DNA of 32,347 nucleotides from Sulfurovum sp. (lineage in GTDB: Bacteria; Campylobacterota; Campylobacteria; Campylobacterales; Sulfurovaceae): positions 1 through 32,347 of the forward strand of contig DYMA01000008.1 in the NCBI GenBank assembly GCA_020721815.1, written 5' to 3'. Made by a program: the position numbers and the translations under genes. Below, in pieces: positions 1 to 7,450 of this stretch. Position 1 is the stretch's first letter; each line of letters starts with the position of its first letter. Under the pieces are notes generated by a model. It saw nothing but the letters and a program-made list of their open reading frames with translations. It had not been told where the DNA came from and ran no database searches.

Positions 1-897
1 TAATTTTCTATTAAGAGTATCCCAATCCAATGAAAATAAGTTTTTATCATTATCTTTTATATTAAAATTTGTTCTTTCATCATTTACTGTTCTATCAAAA
101 AAAGTAGAAGTAACAAAAAAAAGCAATCCTTTATCCCTAGAAGTTCTAAAATTTACATCGAGTCCATCTTGTTTTACACTTCTTTTATCTGCACAATAAA
201 AACCTTTAATAGACGAGCCTTTTTGTTTATAAGATACTTTAAAGGTCTCTTCCATATCTCTAACTTTTATCGTAAACTCTTCATCAATGAAATTTGAGCC
301 ATGTTCTTTTGCTTCAATACTTTCTTTTAAAACATCATCAATATACAATTTAATCAAAACATTTTTATTTTCATCTACCATAAATTTGAATATTGATAAA
401 AAATGATTAATTATCTCTTTTGCTTCAACACTTAAATCTGATGATACTTCTCTATTTTCAATATTTATATATTTTAATTTTGTTTTTTTAACTAAAGTTT
501 CATTTTCTATTACTATTGGCTTTATCTCTTCTGTTTCCAAATTAAAATTGAATTTTATATTTTTATTATTGTTATGGCTTTCAAACTCTACTTTTTCACA
601 AATAGTTAGATAAGTAAACCTTCCTACACCTTTGCATCCTAAAGCTAATTTGTATTCACTCATATAATGATTGAATGAATCTATATTTTTATCTGTAAAA
701 CCATCTCCATTATCAACTATTGATACATTTTTAACTTTTCTAGTATCTCCAAATAAATTGGTGTCTATGGTATAAAAATAAATCTCAATTTCTGTTGCAT
801 TTGCTTGAATACTATTTGCTATAGCTTCATTAAGAACACTCAATAGCTTTAGATTTGTCGGTAATTTTTTTACGATTTGTTTAGTTGTTACTTTCAT
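1..897 (-). CDS. GHKL-type (HSP90/MutL/MORC-like) ATP-binding protein, 3'-truncated by window edge
   Basis: The minus-strand frame from ATG at 897 is open for 299 codons to position 1 with no stop, so the C-terminus lies outside the window; the ORF track omits it for that reason. The N-terminus has the Bergerat-fold motifs in order: N-box NEAIANS (about residues 23-29), the DxGxG motif VDNGDGF (61-67) and the glycine-rich lid GCKGVGRF (87-94). These are the ATP- and Mg-binding elements of GHKL ATPases. The later part, rich in charged residues, could be a transducer-like domain, but I do not recognise a subfamily. A histidine kinase is unlikely because the ATPase domain is at the very N-terminus and no H-box or membrane helix is visible. 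ATPases of this general type occur in MORC/MutL-like defence and restriction-modification loci, but nothing visible here proves that role. A small ORF ends 7 bases upstream, suggesting cotranscription. Confidence 0.75.
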   Translation of the reverse strand, partial: MKVTTKQIVKKLPTNLKLLSVLNEAIANSIQANATEIEIYFYTIDTNLFGDTRKVKNVSIVDNGDGFTDKNIDSFNHYMSEYKLALGCKGVGRFTYLTICEKVEFESHNNNKNIKFNFNLETEEIKPIVIENETLVKKTKLKYINIENREVSSDLSVEAKEIINHFLSIFKFMVDENKNVLIKLYIDDVLKESIEAKEHGSNFIDEEFTIKVRDMEETFKVSYKQKGSSIKGFYCADKRSVKQDGLDVNFRTSRDKGLLFFVTSTFFDRTVNDERTNFNIKDNDKNLFSLDWDTLNRKL

Positions 898-904
898 TGA
901 ATAT

Positions 905-1045
905 CTATTTCTTAATTTTTTTAGAATTTAAATTTGGTTGAAACACTCTTACTGATTCACCGTCACGCTTTTGGCTAGGTTGTGGCACCTTTAAATCCTC
1001 TTCCACTTTGGTGCGTAAAAAATCTTTGCTCTCGTTCATTACCAT
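905..1045 (-). CDS. small ORF (46 aa) upstream of the GHKL ATPase
   Basis: Starts at ATG 1045, preceded by a fair Shine-Dalgarno (AAAAGG, about 5 bases upstream), and ends at TAG 905-907, seven bases before the ATPase start. The product begins MVMNESKDFLRTKVEEDL and ends in a lysine-rich tail (NSKKIKK). It has no cysteine pairs, membrane helix or recognisable domain. The tight spacing and strand suggest a two-gene unit with the ATPase, perhaps a partner or regulator. It is below the ORF-track size cut. It could also be the re-initiated tail of the coding scrap directly upstream, whose stop codon touches this start. Confidence 0.42.
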   Translation of the reverse strand: MVMNESKDFLRTKVEEDLKVPQPSQKRDGESVRVFQPNLNSKKIKK

Positions 1046-1138
1046 TTAACCTTTTGATTTTGTCAGTGCGTATTTTATCCAATTAGTGCTTATAGAGCCT
1101 CTTTTAATACCTCTATTGTAATCCCTTGTTTTGATACT
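1046..1138 (-). pseudogene. start-less coding scrap after the porin stop
   Basis: Reading on in the porin frame after its TAG, 30 further codons stay open and end at TAA 1046-1048, immediately before the ATG of the small ORF. The translation contains NRGIKRGSISTNWIKYAL, which reads like the C-terminal end of a real protein rather than random sequence. It has no start codon and I cannot name the family. The porin ends with the phenylalanine typical of outer-membrane barrels, so this is not porin sequence. It may mark a deletion or insertion junction. Confidence 0.28.
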
Positions 1139-2265
1139 CTAAAAATGATAATTCACAAAAACTCTCATATTTGTAAACGACTCATCCTTGAAGCTTTTCT
1201 CTTCTATGTCGCTGTAGATGAGTTGAAGATTTAAGTTTGCGTTGTAGCTGTACTCAAGTGTAATATCACGTTCGTTGATAGATTGTAGAGTTTGGCGTTC
1301 TACATTGAGGTGAGCAATCCCCAATGTTAGATTCTCTATTCCCACTACACCCAAATCAAATGAAGCACCAACTAACAAAGCGTTAGCATTATCCCCGCCA
1401 TTGGCAACGGTAATATGCTCCGAACTCGTAAAAAAGGGCCCTCCGCCAAAAAAGTTATCGGCAGCTTTTCCATCCACTTCATTGTAGGCAAGTGTTGTTG
1501 TCACTCCAAAGGGTTCATAGGTGGCTTCAAGGGATACCCCGTAGATGGTTGAACGCTCCCCATTTTCGTAATCTTGAACGCTGTATTGTCCCGATAAAGT
1601 TGAATTGATAGCTCCCAATTGCAGATAATAATTGGCTTCAAAATATCCCAGTTTGGCTTGGTTGGGAATAGTGTAAACCCACGCTTTAAGTTGCGTATTT
1701 TCAACTCCTCCGTAAGTACCACCCACTATCCAAACACCGCTATCCCCATTCATTTTGCCAAAACTTTGGGGCGTGTGGCTATCTACTCCGCTCCATTTAT
1801 CAAGATAAGCAACAACTATCTTATTGCGTTTGGGTCTATTTTTATAGGTGAGTATCACGCCCTCAAAGGTGTATTGGGAATCATTCCTATATCATCGGCA
1901 TTGGCAAAGGGGCTATCAAAGGCTTGACGACCGATTACTACCTTTGTTAGCCCAAATTTTAGACGCAAATAGGCTTCACCCAAAATGGCATAGGAGTTGT
2001 TTTGATTATCATAAAAAGGCACACCAATATTTTCTTGGTTTTTAAGTGCATAGGTAGCATAGAGTGAAGCCCCCAATGCAAAGTAACCCTTTTGTTTTAG
2101 CTCAATATTAAGTTTGCCTCCCATTGCTTTATCGTGCTTATCCATCACGCCATCTTCAAGACTTTGATATCCTAGACGCAAATAGCCATCATGGCTCAAC
2201 TCCATTGCATTAATATCAATACTCATTGTCAATAATAATCCAAAAAAAATAGTTCGTTTCTTCAT
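1139..2265 (-). pseudogene. OprD-like outer-membrane porin, frameshifted
   Basis: Two overlapping frames together make one outer-membrane porin. The first (1855-2265) starts MKKRTIFFGLLL with a short signal peptide ending near DINA, continues with barrel-like sequence (LSHDGYLRLGYQS, LGEAYLRLKFG, VVIGRQAFDSP) and breaks off after MIPNTPLRA. The second (to 1139) resumes with VILTYKNRPKRNKIVVAY and finishes in VNYHF with the terminal aromatic residue used for BAM recognition. OprD-family proteins usually read through this point as MIPNTFE followed by a strand, so a 1-base loss (or 2-base gain) around 1860-1870 restores the normal protein of about 375 residues. The frames overlap by ATGA (GTG/TGA at 1855-1858). 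A sequencing error, a genuine inactivation or programmed switching are all possible. The gene lies 126 bases downstream of feoA on the same strand. Confidence 0.8.
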
Positions 2266-2319
2266 TGTAATCCTTATCGGTTAATTTAAATAAAAATATA
2301 TAGGCGAAAGTTTGGCAAA

Positions 2320-2346
2320 TTCAAACGACCCATAGAGTCGCTTGAA
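2320..2346 (-). terminator. imperfect hairpin between feoA and the porin
   Basis: TTCAAACGAC and GTCGCTTGAA form a 10-bp stem with one mismatch around a 7-base loop. It lies between the feoA stop and the porin start, so it could be a terminator or attenuator for the feo operon. There is no strong U-tract after it on the minus strand, so the role is uncertain. Confidence 0.35.
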
Positions 2347-2384
2347 AGCAAAATCACATTGTTGTAGTCTCTTTGTTAATTTTT

Positions 2385-2414
2385 CTCAATCTCAATCAAT
2401 CTCAATCAATCTCA
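2385..2414. repeat. 10-bp tandem repeat spanning the feoA stop codon
   Basis: On the plus strand CTCAAT is followed by two exact CTCAATCAAT units and then CTCA. The array covers the last codons and the TGA of feoA (2392-2394). The unit length is not a multiple of three, so a change of copy number would alter the FeoA C-terminus and the distance to the hairpin downstream. Confidence 0.8.
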
Positions 2415-2610
2415 TTTCAGTTTGTCGCAATCCCACAAGGGTATCATCGACAAGAAGCTCTACGTTTTGTTTGCCTATAGCAAAGCCTCGTACTTCAATA
2501 TCAGCTCCTCTAGTGAGTCCTAAGGATTGAAGTCGTAGCTTCAAATCTTTTTGGGCGTGAATATCCACCACTTTGGCTTTTTCGCCAATATTCATATCTA
2601 CAATGCTCAT
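2392..2610 (-). CDS. feoA: ferrous iron transport protein A (FeoA)
   Basis: 72 residues, the usual size of FeoA, a small SH3-like cytoplasmic protein that supports FeoB in Fe(II) uptake. Family features are the N-terminal GEKAKVVDIHA segment, LKLRLQSLGLTRGADIEV in the middle and the end LVGLRQTEMRLIEID, corresponding to the 'IALR..EA..I.V' pattern of FeoA proteins. The start ATG at 2610 has AGAGGTG about 7 bases upstream and overlaps the stop of the toxin gene (ATGA), so translation is probably coupled. Unusually, feoA is separated from feoB by a toxin-antitoxin pair. The last codons lie in a 10-bp tandem repeat. Confidence 0.88.
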   Translation of the reverse strand: MSIVDMNIGEKAKVVDIHAQKDLKLRLQSLGLTRGADIEVRGFAIGKQNVELLVDDTLVGLRQTEMRLIEID

Positions 2611-2891
2611 TTGTTATTCACCTCTTTTGGTTTGTTTTGATTAAAAATTGAGACTATCTCAATGGATTGTGTCTCCGTTTTGATACGATAGACAATCGTA
2701 TAGCCTTTAAAAATCATATCACGAATCTCTTTGTTATTAAAATAGATTGATTGACGATATTGGTAGGGAAAATCTACCATATTATCAAGCTGAATGCGAA
2801 ATTTCTTACTTGCTCCAATCTTGTCTTTGGCAATAGTTTCTAAAATATGCAAAAGTTCATCTTGATACTGTTGAGTTTTTTGAATATTCAT
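2607..2891 (-). CDS. RelE/ParE-family toxin
   Basis: 94 residues. The C-terminal half shows the RelE/ParE core: FPYQYRQSIYF, EIRDMIFKGYTIVYRI and then a SIEIVSIFNQNKP strand. Toxins of this superfamily are ribosome-dependent mRNA nucleases (RelE type) or gyrase poisons (ParE type); the sequence does not decide which. The start lies inside the upstream antitoxin gene (35-base overlap) and the stop overlaps the feoA start by ATGA, so it is translationally locked into the feo operon. It shares its pattern (RDhxxxGYTVVY) with the decayed toxin at 18201-18317. Complete and probably functional. Confidence 0.82.
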   Translation of the reverse strand: MNIQKTQQYQDELLHILETIAKDKIGASKKFRIQLDNMVDFPYQYRQSIYFNNKEIRDMIFKGYTIVYRIKTETQSIEIVSIFNQNKPKEVNNK

Positions 2892-3132
2892 CTTCTAATC
2901 TTTCAAAAAGTGCATCAATTTGTTTTTGAGACTCTTGATCGGAATAGATTTTCATCTTTCCACTATCTATAGCTTCCAATGTTTTTTGAAGTTGCTCTTG
3001 ACGTTGATAAAAATAGGGATCTTGCACCCAATCAGGATTTTTTTGAAGTTTGATTTTATCTTTATAGCCTTCGATAATCCTCAAAAAATCTTGCATAAAA
3101 CTCTCTTCTACATTAATAATAAGGGTTTGCAT
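2857..3132 (-). CDS. putative antitoxin of the feo-embedded TA pair
   Basis: 91 residues, placed directly upstream of the RelE/ParE-type toxin and overlapping it by 35 bases, as is typical for antitoxin-toxin pairs. It starts MQTLIINVEESFMQDFLRII, a beta strand followed by a helix, and then becomes highly charged and helical (QRQEQLQKTLEAIDSGK, KQIDALFERLEDEYSK), a form suited to wrapping a RelE fold. I see no clear ribbon-helix-helix or HTH DNA-binding motif. The assignment rests mainly on gene order. It begins 49 bases after the feoB stop, so it is probably transcribed from the Fur-controlled feoB promoter unless it has its own promoter in the AT-rich gap. Confidence 0.7.
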   Translation of the reverse strand: MQTLIINVEESFMQDFLRIIEGYKDKIKLQKNPDWVQDPYFYQRQEQLQKTLEAIDSGKMKIYSDQESQKQIDALFERLEDEYSKNSTVSR

Positions 3133-3181
3133 TATTTTTCCTTTTTTATTTAATTTAACGTCAAAACGAACACATTCGTTT

Positions 3182-5296
3182 TTACGCCATGATTACCAAA
3201 ACTCTGTAGGTTATAAAACTCAATACCCACGCACTACCCGTTGTAAATACAAAAAGATAGCCCAAATATTTCCAACTTCCCGCTTCTCGTACAAATACCA
3301 TTGAAGCGGCCAAACAAGGGAGGTAAATCATAACAAAAACGATAAACGCCATAGCAGCAGGAAAGCTTATGTTTTGACGTAGCTGTTCTTGCAAATTGCT
3401 ACTTGTCTCATCACTCTCTCCTATTGCATAGAGTATTCCCAGTGTCGAAACCACCATCTCTTTGGCAGCTAGTCCCGTTTCCAAAGCAACCGCCATCTTC
3501 CAATCCATGCCCAAAGGCACAACCAAAGGCTCGGTAAATTTGCCGATAATGCCCAAATAGCTATTTTCAAGCAGTTTCATTTGCAACTCATTAGCCAAAG
3601 CCACCTTTGTCTCTTCCGCTGTTGCGTTTTCAATTTTTGTGTTGTAACTTGCTTCAAGCACCCTGTTTTTGGGATAGTTGCTCGCAAACCAAATCACAAT
3701 CGAAGCCAACAAAATAAACGTTCCTGCCTTTTTGAGATAGGAGAGTGCTTGTATGTAAACCGTATGCCAGATTAGCTTGAGTGAGGGCAAACGATACTTT
3801 GGCATCTCCATAACAAAGGGTTCATCCTCGCCTTTAAATACCAAAAGATGCAGCACTTTAGCCCCGATTAGCCCCAATAACGCCCCAGCAATATAGATGA
3901 GAAACAACACATTACCCGCACTGCTTGGGGCAAAAAAGGCAGAGACAAACAAGACATAAATAGGCAATCTCGCCCCACAACTCATAAAGCCAATGATAAA
4001 AAGTGTAAGCAATCTATCCCGTTCGTTTTTGAGTGTGCGTGCTGCCATGTAGGCGGGTACAGAGCATCCAAAGCCTGTCACAAGTGGGATAAAGCTCTTG
4101 CCGTGGAGTCCAAATTTGTGAAAAAATCCATCAAGCAAAAACGCCACACGGCTCATATAGCCCGTCGTTTCAAGCAGTGCAATACCGATAAAAAGGATAA
4201 TAATATTGGGCAAAAAAAGCACCACCGCTCCCACACCTGCAATCATTCCATCGGCTACCAATTGCCCCAAATTGCCCTCACCCAGTATAAATTTGGCTTG
4301 TTCTCCCAAATAGGCAAAAAAGGCATCAATATACTCCATAGGAATAGCCCCTAGCTCAAAGGTAAGCTGAAACAAAGCCCACATAAAAAAGAGAAAGATA
4401 GGAATCCCTACAATCTTGTCAATCAAAATATTATCAATTTTTTGCGTGAGATTGGCTGCTCGCATACTTTTGGTACTCATTACCTCCATTTTGACACCTT
4501 TGGCAAAGGCAAAATACTCATCGCTAAAGATTTGGGTTATATCTTGGGTGTCGGTATGAAGATAGATGTGCGTTTTGGCTTCACGGATAATCGGGGCTAT
4601 CTCCATCCAAATAGGCTTATCGTGGATAAGGGCATAGGCCTCTTTGTCTTCTTGCAACAACTTAATACTCATTTGACGATAGCTATAAGGTGAGACAAAT
4701 TTTTTGGCTTTGAGAAAAAAGTTAAGCTTTGCAATCTCTTCTTCCATAAAATCACTATAGACAACTTTGGAGGGAGTGTTTGGGCTATTGTGGGCTTTGA
4801 TAATAGCGCTTTTAAGCTCCTCTATCCCTATCTTTTTGTTGGCACTGGTTTTGATGCACGGTACACCCAAAATAGTGGAGAGTTGTTTGTGGTCTATCTC
4901 AATCCCCTCTTTGTTGGCTTCATCTATCATATTGAGGGCTACGACGACTTTTTTGCCCATCTCAAGGAGTTGCGTCGTAAAGGTGAGATTGCGTTGGAGA
5001 TGGGTAGAATCGACTACATTAACTATCACGTCATACTCATCGCTCAACAAAAAGCTTCGAGTGACTTTCTCTTCTATTGTATAATCCGTAAGCGAATAGG
5101 CTCCTGGTAAATCAATAATATCAACGCTGTAATCTTGACAACTCACCTCATCGCAAAATCTAAAATTGATTTGTGTCTTTTCTACCGTGACCCCCGAAAA
5201 GTTGCCTACTTTGAGTTTGGCATTGGAGATGGCATTAATGAGTGAACTTTTGCCCACATTGGGCTGACCTGCAAGAGCTACCTTGATTGTGTTCAT
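3182..5296 (-). CDS. feoB: ferrous iron transporter FeoB
   Basis: 704 residues, normal for FeoB. The N-terminal G domain has all motifs: GQPNVGKSS (G1, residues 10-18), NFSGVTVEKT (G2, 32-41), DLPG (G3, 62-65) and NMID (G4, 122-125). A helical GDI-type spacer follows, then about eight membrane helices with the two Gate repeats, GCSVPAYMAARTL and LPCLAASMVFVREAG, each with the conserved cysteine. It is the inner-membrane Fe(II) permease, gated by GTP hydrolysis. The ATG at 5296 has a good ribosome site (AAGGAAAAG). A perfect Fur-type palindrome lies 26 bases upstream, so repression by Fe-Fur is expected. It heads feoB-antitoxin-toxin-feoA. Confidence 0.96.
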   Translation of the reverse strand: MNTIKVALAGQPNVGKSSLINAISNAKLKVGNFSGVTVEKTQINFRFCDEVSCQDYSVDIIDLPGAYSLTDYTIEEKVTRSFLLSDEYDVIVNVVDSTHLQRNLTFTTQLLEMGKKVVVALNMIDEANKEGIEIDHKQLSTILGVPCIKTSANKKIGIEELKSAIIKAHNSPNTPSKVVYSDFMEEEIAKLNFFLKAKKFVSPYSYRQMSIKLLQEDKEAYALIHDKPIWMEIAPIIREAKTHIYLHTDTQDITQIFSDEYFAFAKGVKMEVMSTKSMRAANLTQKIDNILIDKIVGIPIFLFFMWALFQLTFELGAIPMEYIDAFFAYLGEQAKFILGEGNLGQLVADGMIAGVGAVVLFLPNIIILFIGIALLETTGYMSRVAFLLDGFFHKFGLHGKSFIPLVTGFGCSVPAYMAARTLKNERDRLLTLFIIGFMSCGARLPIYVLFVSAFFAPSSAGNVLFLIYIAGALLGLIGAKVLHLLVFKGEDEPFVMEMPKYRLPSLKLIWHTVYIQALSYLKKAGTFILLASIVIWFASNYPKNRVLEASYNTKIENATAEETKVALANELQMKLLENSYLGIIGKFTEPLVVPLGMDWKMAVALETGLAAKEMVVSTLGILYAIGESDETSSNLQEQLRQNISFPAAMAFIVFVMIYLPCLAASMVFVREAGSWKYLGYLFVFTTGSAWVLSFITYRVLVIMA

Positions 5297-5321
5297 GCTC
5301 TTTTCCTTCTTTTATTTCAAT

Positions 5322-5340
5322 AATGATAACAGTTATCATT
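5322..5340. promoter_or_regulatory. Fur box upstream of feoB
   Basis: AATGATAACAGTTATCATT is a perfect 19-bp palindrome (9-1-9) close to the classical Fur operator GATAATGATAATCATTATC. The minus strand carries TATCAT inside it, a plausible -10 element, so bound Fur would block RNA polymerase. Its position just upstream of feoB fits iron repression of the operon. The call rests on motif and context. Confidence 0.87.
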
Positions 5341-5451
5341 TTTTGAATACTACGCTTTTTTTGGTGAAAGTTTGCTTAAAATTGCTGTTTTTAAATCAAA
5401 TGCAGGATTTTTTGTGTGATAGATTGCAGTATGCGTTAAACGCACACTTAT

Positions 5452-5949
5452 CTATTTGAAGTTTCCAAATACCAATGGAGCTTTGAGATCAAGTTGTTTG
5501 AGCGTCGAAATAACGCTCTGAAGATCATCGATGCTTTTGCCGCTCACACGCACCTCGTCGCCTTGAATGCTGGGTGTGACTTTGAGTTTGAGATCTTTGA
5601 TAGCTTTGACAATCTGTTTGGCTTCATCTTTTTCGATACTATCGACGATTTTGTAAAGCACTTTGAGGTTGCCACCGCTTACGCCCTCGCTTTTAATCTC
5701 TTCGAGCGATTTTCCTGCAATATTGCGTTTGATGAGTTTGGATATCAAAATATCTTTGAGTGCGTCAATCTTTTGTTCACTTGAAGTGGTGAGATTAAGC
5801 GTTTTTGCCTTTTCGTTGAGTTCAATTTCGGCTTTGATACCTTTGAAATCAAAACGGGTGGCGAGTTCTTTTTGTGCCATAATGACAGCGTTTTTCATCT
5901 CTTGCATATCAAGTTTGGCGGATATATCAAAATAGTGTTCTTTTGCCAT
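5452..5949 (-). CDS. yajQ: YajQ-family nucleotide-binding protein
   Basis: 165 residues, full length for the YajQ/DUF520 family. It begins MAKEHYFDISAKLDMQEMKNAV and continues through the ATRFDFKG segment, the most conserved part, to a C-terminal repeat ending LKAPLVFGNFK. The family has two ferredoxin-like domains and binds nucleotides; some homologues bind cyclic di-GMP, but the cellular role is unsettled. The ATG is preceded by AAAGGAG. It lies 13 bases after the prenyltransferase gene and is probably cotranscribed with it. A 13-bp palindrome (TGCGTTAAACGCA, 5432-5444) follows the stop but lacks a U-tract. Confidence 0.93.
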   Translation of the reverse strand: MAKEHYFDISAKLDMQEMKNAVIMAQKELATRFDFKGIKAEIELNEKAKTLNLTTSSEQKIDALKDILISKLIKRNIAGKSLEEIKSEGVSGGNLKVLYKIVDSIEKDEAKQIVKAIKDLKLKVTPSIQGDEVRVSGKSIDDLQSVISTLKQLDLKAPLVFGNFK

Positions 5950-5962
5950 GGAGTCTCCTTTG

Positions 5963-6820
5963 TTAGATGGGTAAGAGTATATCGACTAAGATAAATGCAA
6001 AAAAAACAAAACCCAAATAGCCATTTACGGTAAAAAAGGCTTTGTCGATTTTGGTAAAATCTTTTTGCACCAAATAGTGTTCGTAGCCTAGCATAGCGAT
6101 ACTAAAGCCAATAGCCACCATAGCAAAAGCTCCCAAATGAGCCTCGCAGACAAAAAGTGACCAAAAAGTAATCGTTAGCACATGAAAGCCTTGGGCTAAC
6201 CACAGAGTATAGGTAGCCCCTAGCTTGGAGGGTATGGAGTGAAGATGGTGTTCTCTATCAAACTCCATATCTTGAAGCGAATAGAGCAAATCAAACCCCG
6301 CTACCCAAAACATCACGCCAATGGCTAGATAAATCGACCAAAGCGTAATGGAGTTGCTCACCGCTACCGCCCCTGCAATAGGAGCAAGACCCAAACTCAC
6401 ACCCAGCACCAAATGTGCCAAAGCCGAGAAGCGTTTGAAGAGCGAATAGAGTCCTAGAATTATCAAAATAGGCAACGAAAGCTTAAACGCCAAATCATTA
6501 ATAAGATAGGCAACACCAACAAACACCAACGCATTAATGACAATAAAACCCAACATCTCACGAGGAGTTACCCGTCCATCGACTGAGGGGCGATTGGCAG
6601 TGCGGGGATTGAGCGCATCAATGTCACGATCAAGGTAGCGATTGACTCCCATAGCGAAGTTTCTAGCACTTAGGGCAGCTAAGAGTCCCAAAAGCAAAAG
6701 CCTCCATCCAAACCATCCATTGGAGGCTACAACCATCGCCACAAAGATGAAAGGCAACGAAAACACAGAGTGTTTAAACATGACCAATTCATTGAATGTG
6801 CGAAGATATTTGAGCATCAA
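5963..6820 (-). CDS. mqnP: UbiA-family prenyltransferase, probably menaquinone biosynthesis (MqnP)
   Basis: 285 residues, polytopic inner-membrane protein. The first aspartate-rich motif is NRYLDRDIDALNPRT (NxxxDxxxD), and the second is YSLQDMEFDREHHLHSIPS, with the YxxxDxxxD pattern that binds Mg and prenyl diphosphate. Bacteria of this group make menaquinone by the futalosine route, where a UbiA relative (MqnP) prenylates 1,4-dihydroxy-6-naphthoate; assignment to MqnP rather than UbiA therefore rests on taxonomy. The start ATG at 6820 lies 6 bases after the pssA stop, so they share a transcript. The product would feed the quinone pool used by complex I at the other end of the window. Confidence 0.88.
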   Translation of the reverse strand: MMLKYLRTFNELVMFKHSVFSLPFIFVAMVVASNGWFGWRLLLLGLLAALSARNFAMGVNRYLDRDIDALNPRTANRPSVDGRVTPREMLGFIVINALVFVGVAYLINDLAFKLSLPILIILGLYSLFKRFSALAHLVLGVSLGLAPIAGAVAVSNSITLWSIYLAIGVMFWVAGFDLLYSLQDMEFDREHHLHSIPSKLGATYTLWLAQGFHVLTITFWSLFVCEAHLGAFAMVAIGFSIAMLGYEHYLVQKDFTKIDKAFFTVNGYLGFVFFAFILVDILLPI

Positions 6821-6826
6821 AAGAGC

Positions 6827-7384
6827 CTAAGGATGAGGGATTTTGAGTTTGCTATTGAGACTCAACGCAATCAAAACCACAAAAAAAGCGACAAGGTAGC
6901 TACTCGTAATAATCCCATAGGCAAAAAGCAGATACAAAATCCACAACAAAATCGCCCCTAGCGGTGTAGGAACGCCCTCGAAATATTTGGAGACTTTGCC
7001 CACTTGAACTTTGAGATTAAAAGCTACTAAGCGTCTAAGACCGCTAATAATATAGAAGATAAATACCAATCCAATCAAAAGCTCTTGGGTTGTATCGGTT
7101 TGGTTGAGCGTGATGGCATAAAAGACCAAAAAGGAGGGCATAATGACAAACGAGACAAAATCGGCAAAACTATCAAGCTGTATCCCAAATTCGGTAGAGA
7201 GGTTGAATTTTCGTGCTACTTTTCCATCGGCTATATCAAAAGCTCCCGCAATCCATGCAAAAACAATAGCCGTAAAAAAATCTCCCTTGACAGTGAAATA
7301 GATAGCGATTACCCCACAAGCGATATTGCCAAAGGTAATTAAATTAGCAGCATTAAAATGGCTGTTTTTATCCATCAAAAACAT
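6827..7384 (-). CDS. pssA: CDP-diacylglycerol-serine O-phosphatidyltransferase
   Basis: About 185 residues. The CDP-alcohol phosphotransferase signature DG-x2-AR-x8-G-x3-D-x3-D is complete in DGKVARKFNLSTEFGIQLDS followed by FAD. It catalyses CDP-diacylglycerol plus serine to phosphatidylserine, the precursor of phosphatidylethanolamine, in the inner membrane. Several hydrophobic helices follow the motif. The protein is shorter than many PssA proteins (about 240 residues) but ends naturally. The ORF track starts at TTG 7387; I prefer ATG 7384, eight bases after AAGGA. It lies upstream of the prenyltransferase gene on the same strand. Confidence 0.9.
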   Translation of the reverse strand: MFLMDKNSHFNAANLITFGNIACGVIAIYFTVKGDFFTAIVFAWIAGAFDIADGKVARKFNLSTEFGIQLDSFADFVSFVIMPSFLVFYAITLNQTDTTQELLIGLVFIFYIISGLRRLVAFNLKVQVGKVSKYFEGVPTPLGAILLWILYLLFAYGIITSSYLVAFFVVLIALSLNSKLKIPHP

Positions 7385-7450
7385 CAATACAATCCTTACT
7401 TTAAAACAGTAATTTTATCTTATTTGAAATTAGGTACGGTTTAAGCGTGA

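Noticed and set aside
5432-5444. 13-bp palindrome TGCGTTAAACGCA as yajQ terminator
   Set aside because: No T run on the minus strand after it; noted under yajQ but not called as a terminator.
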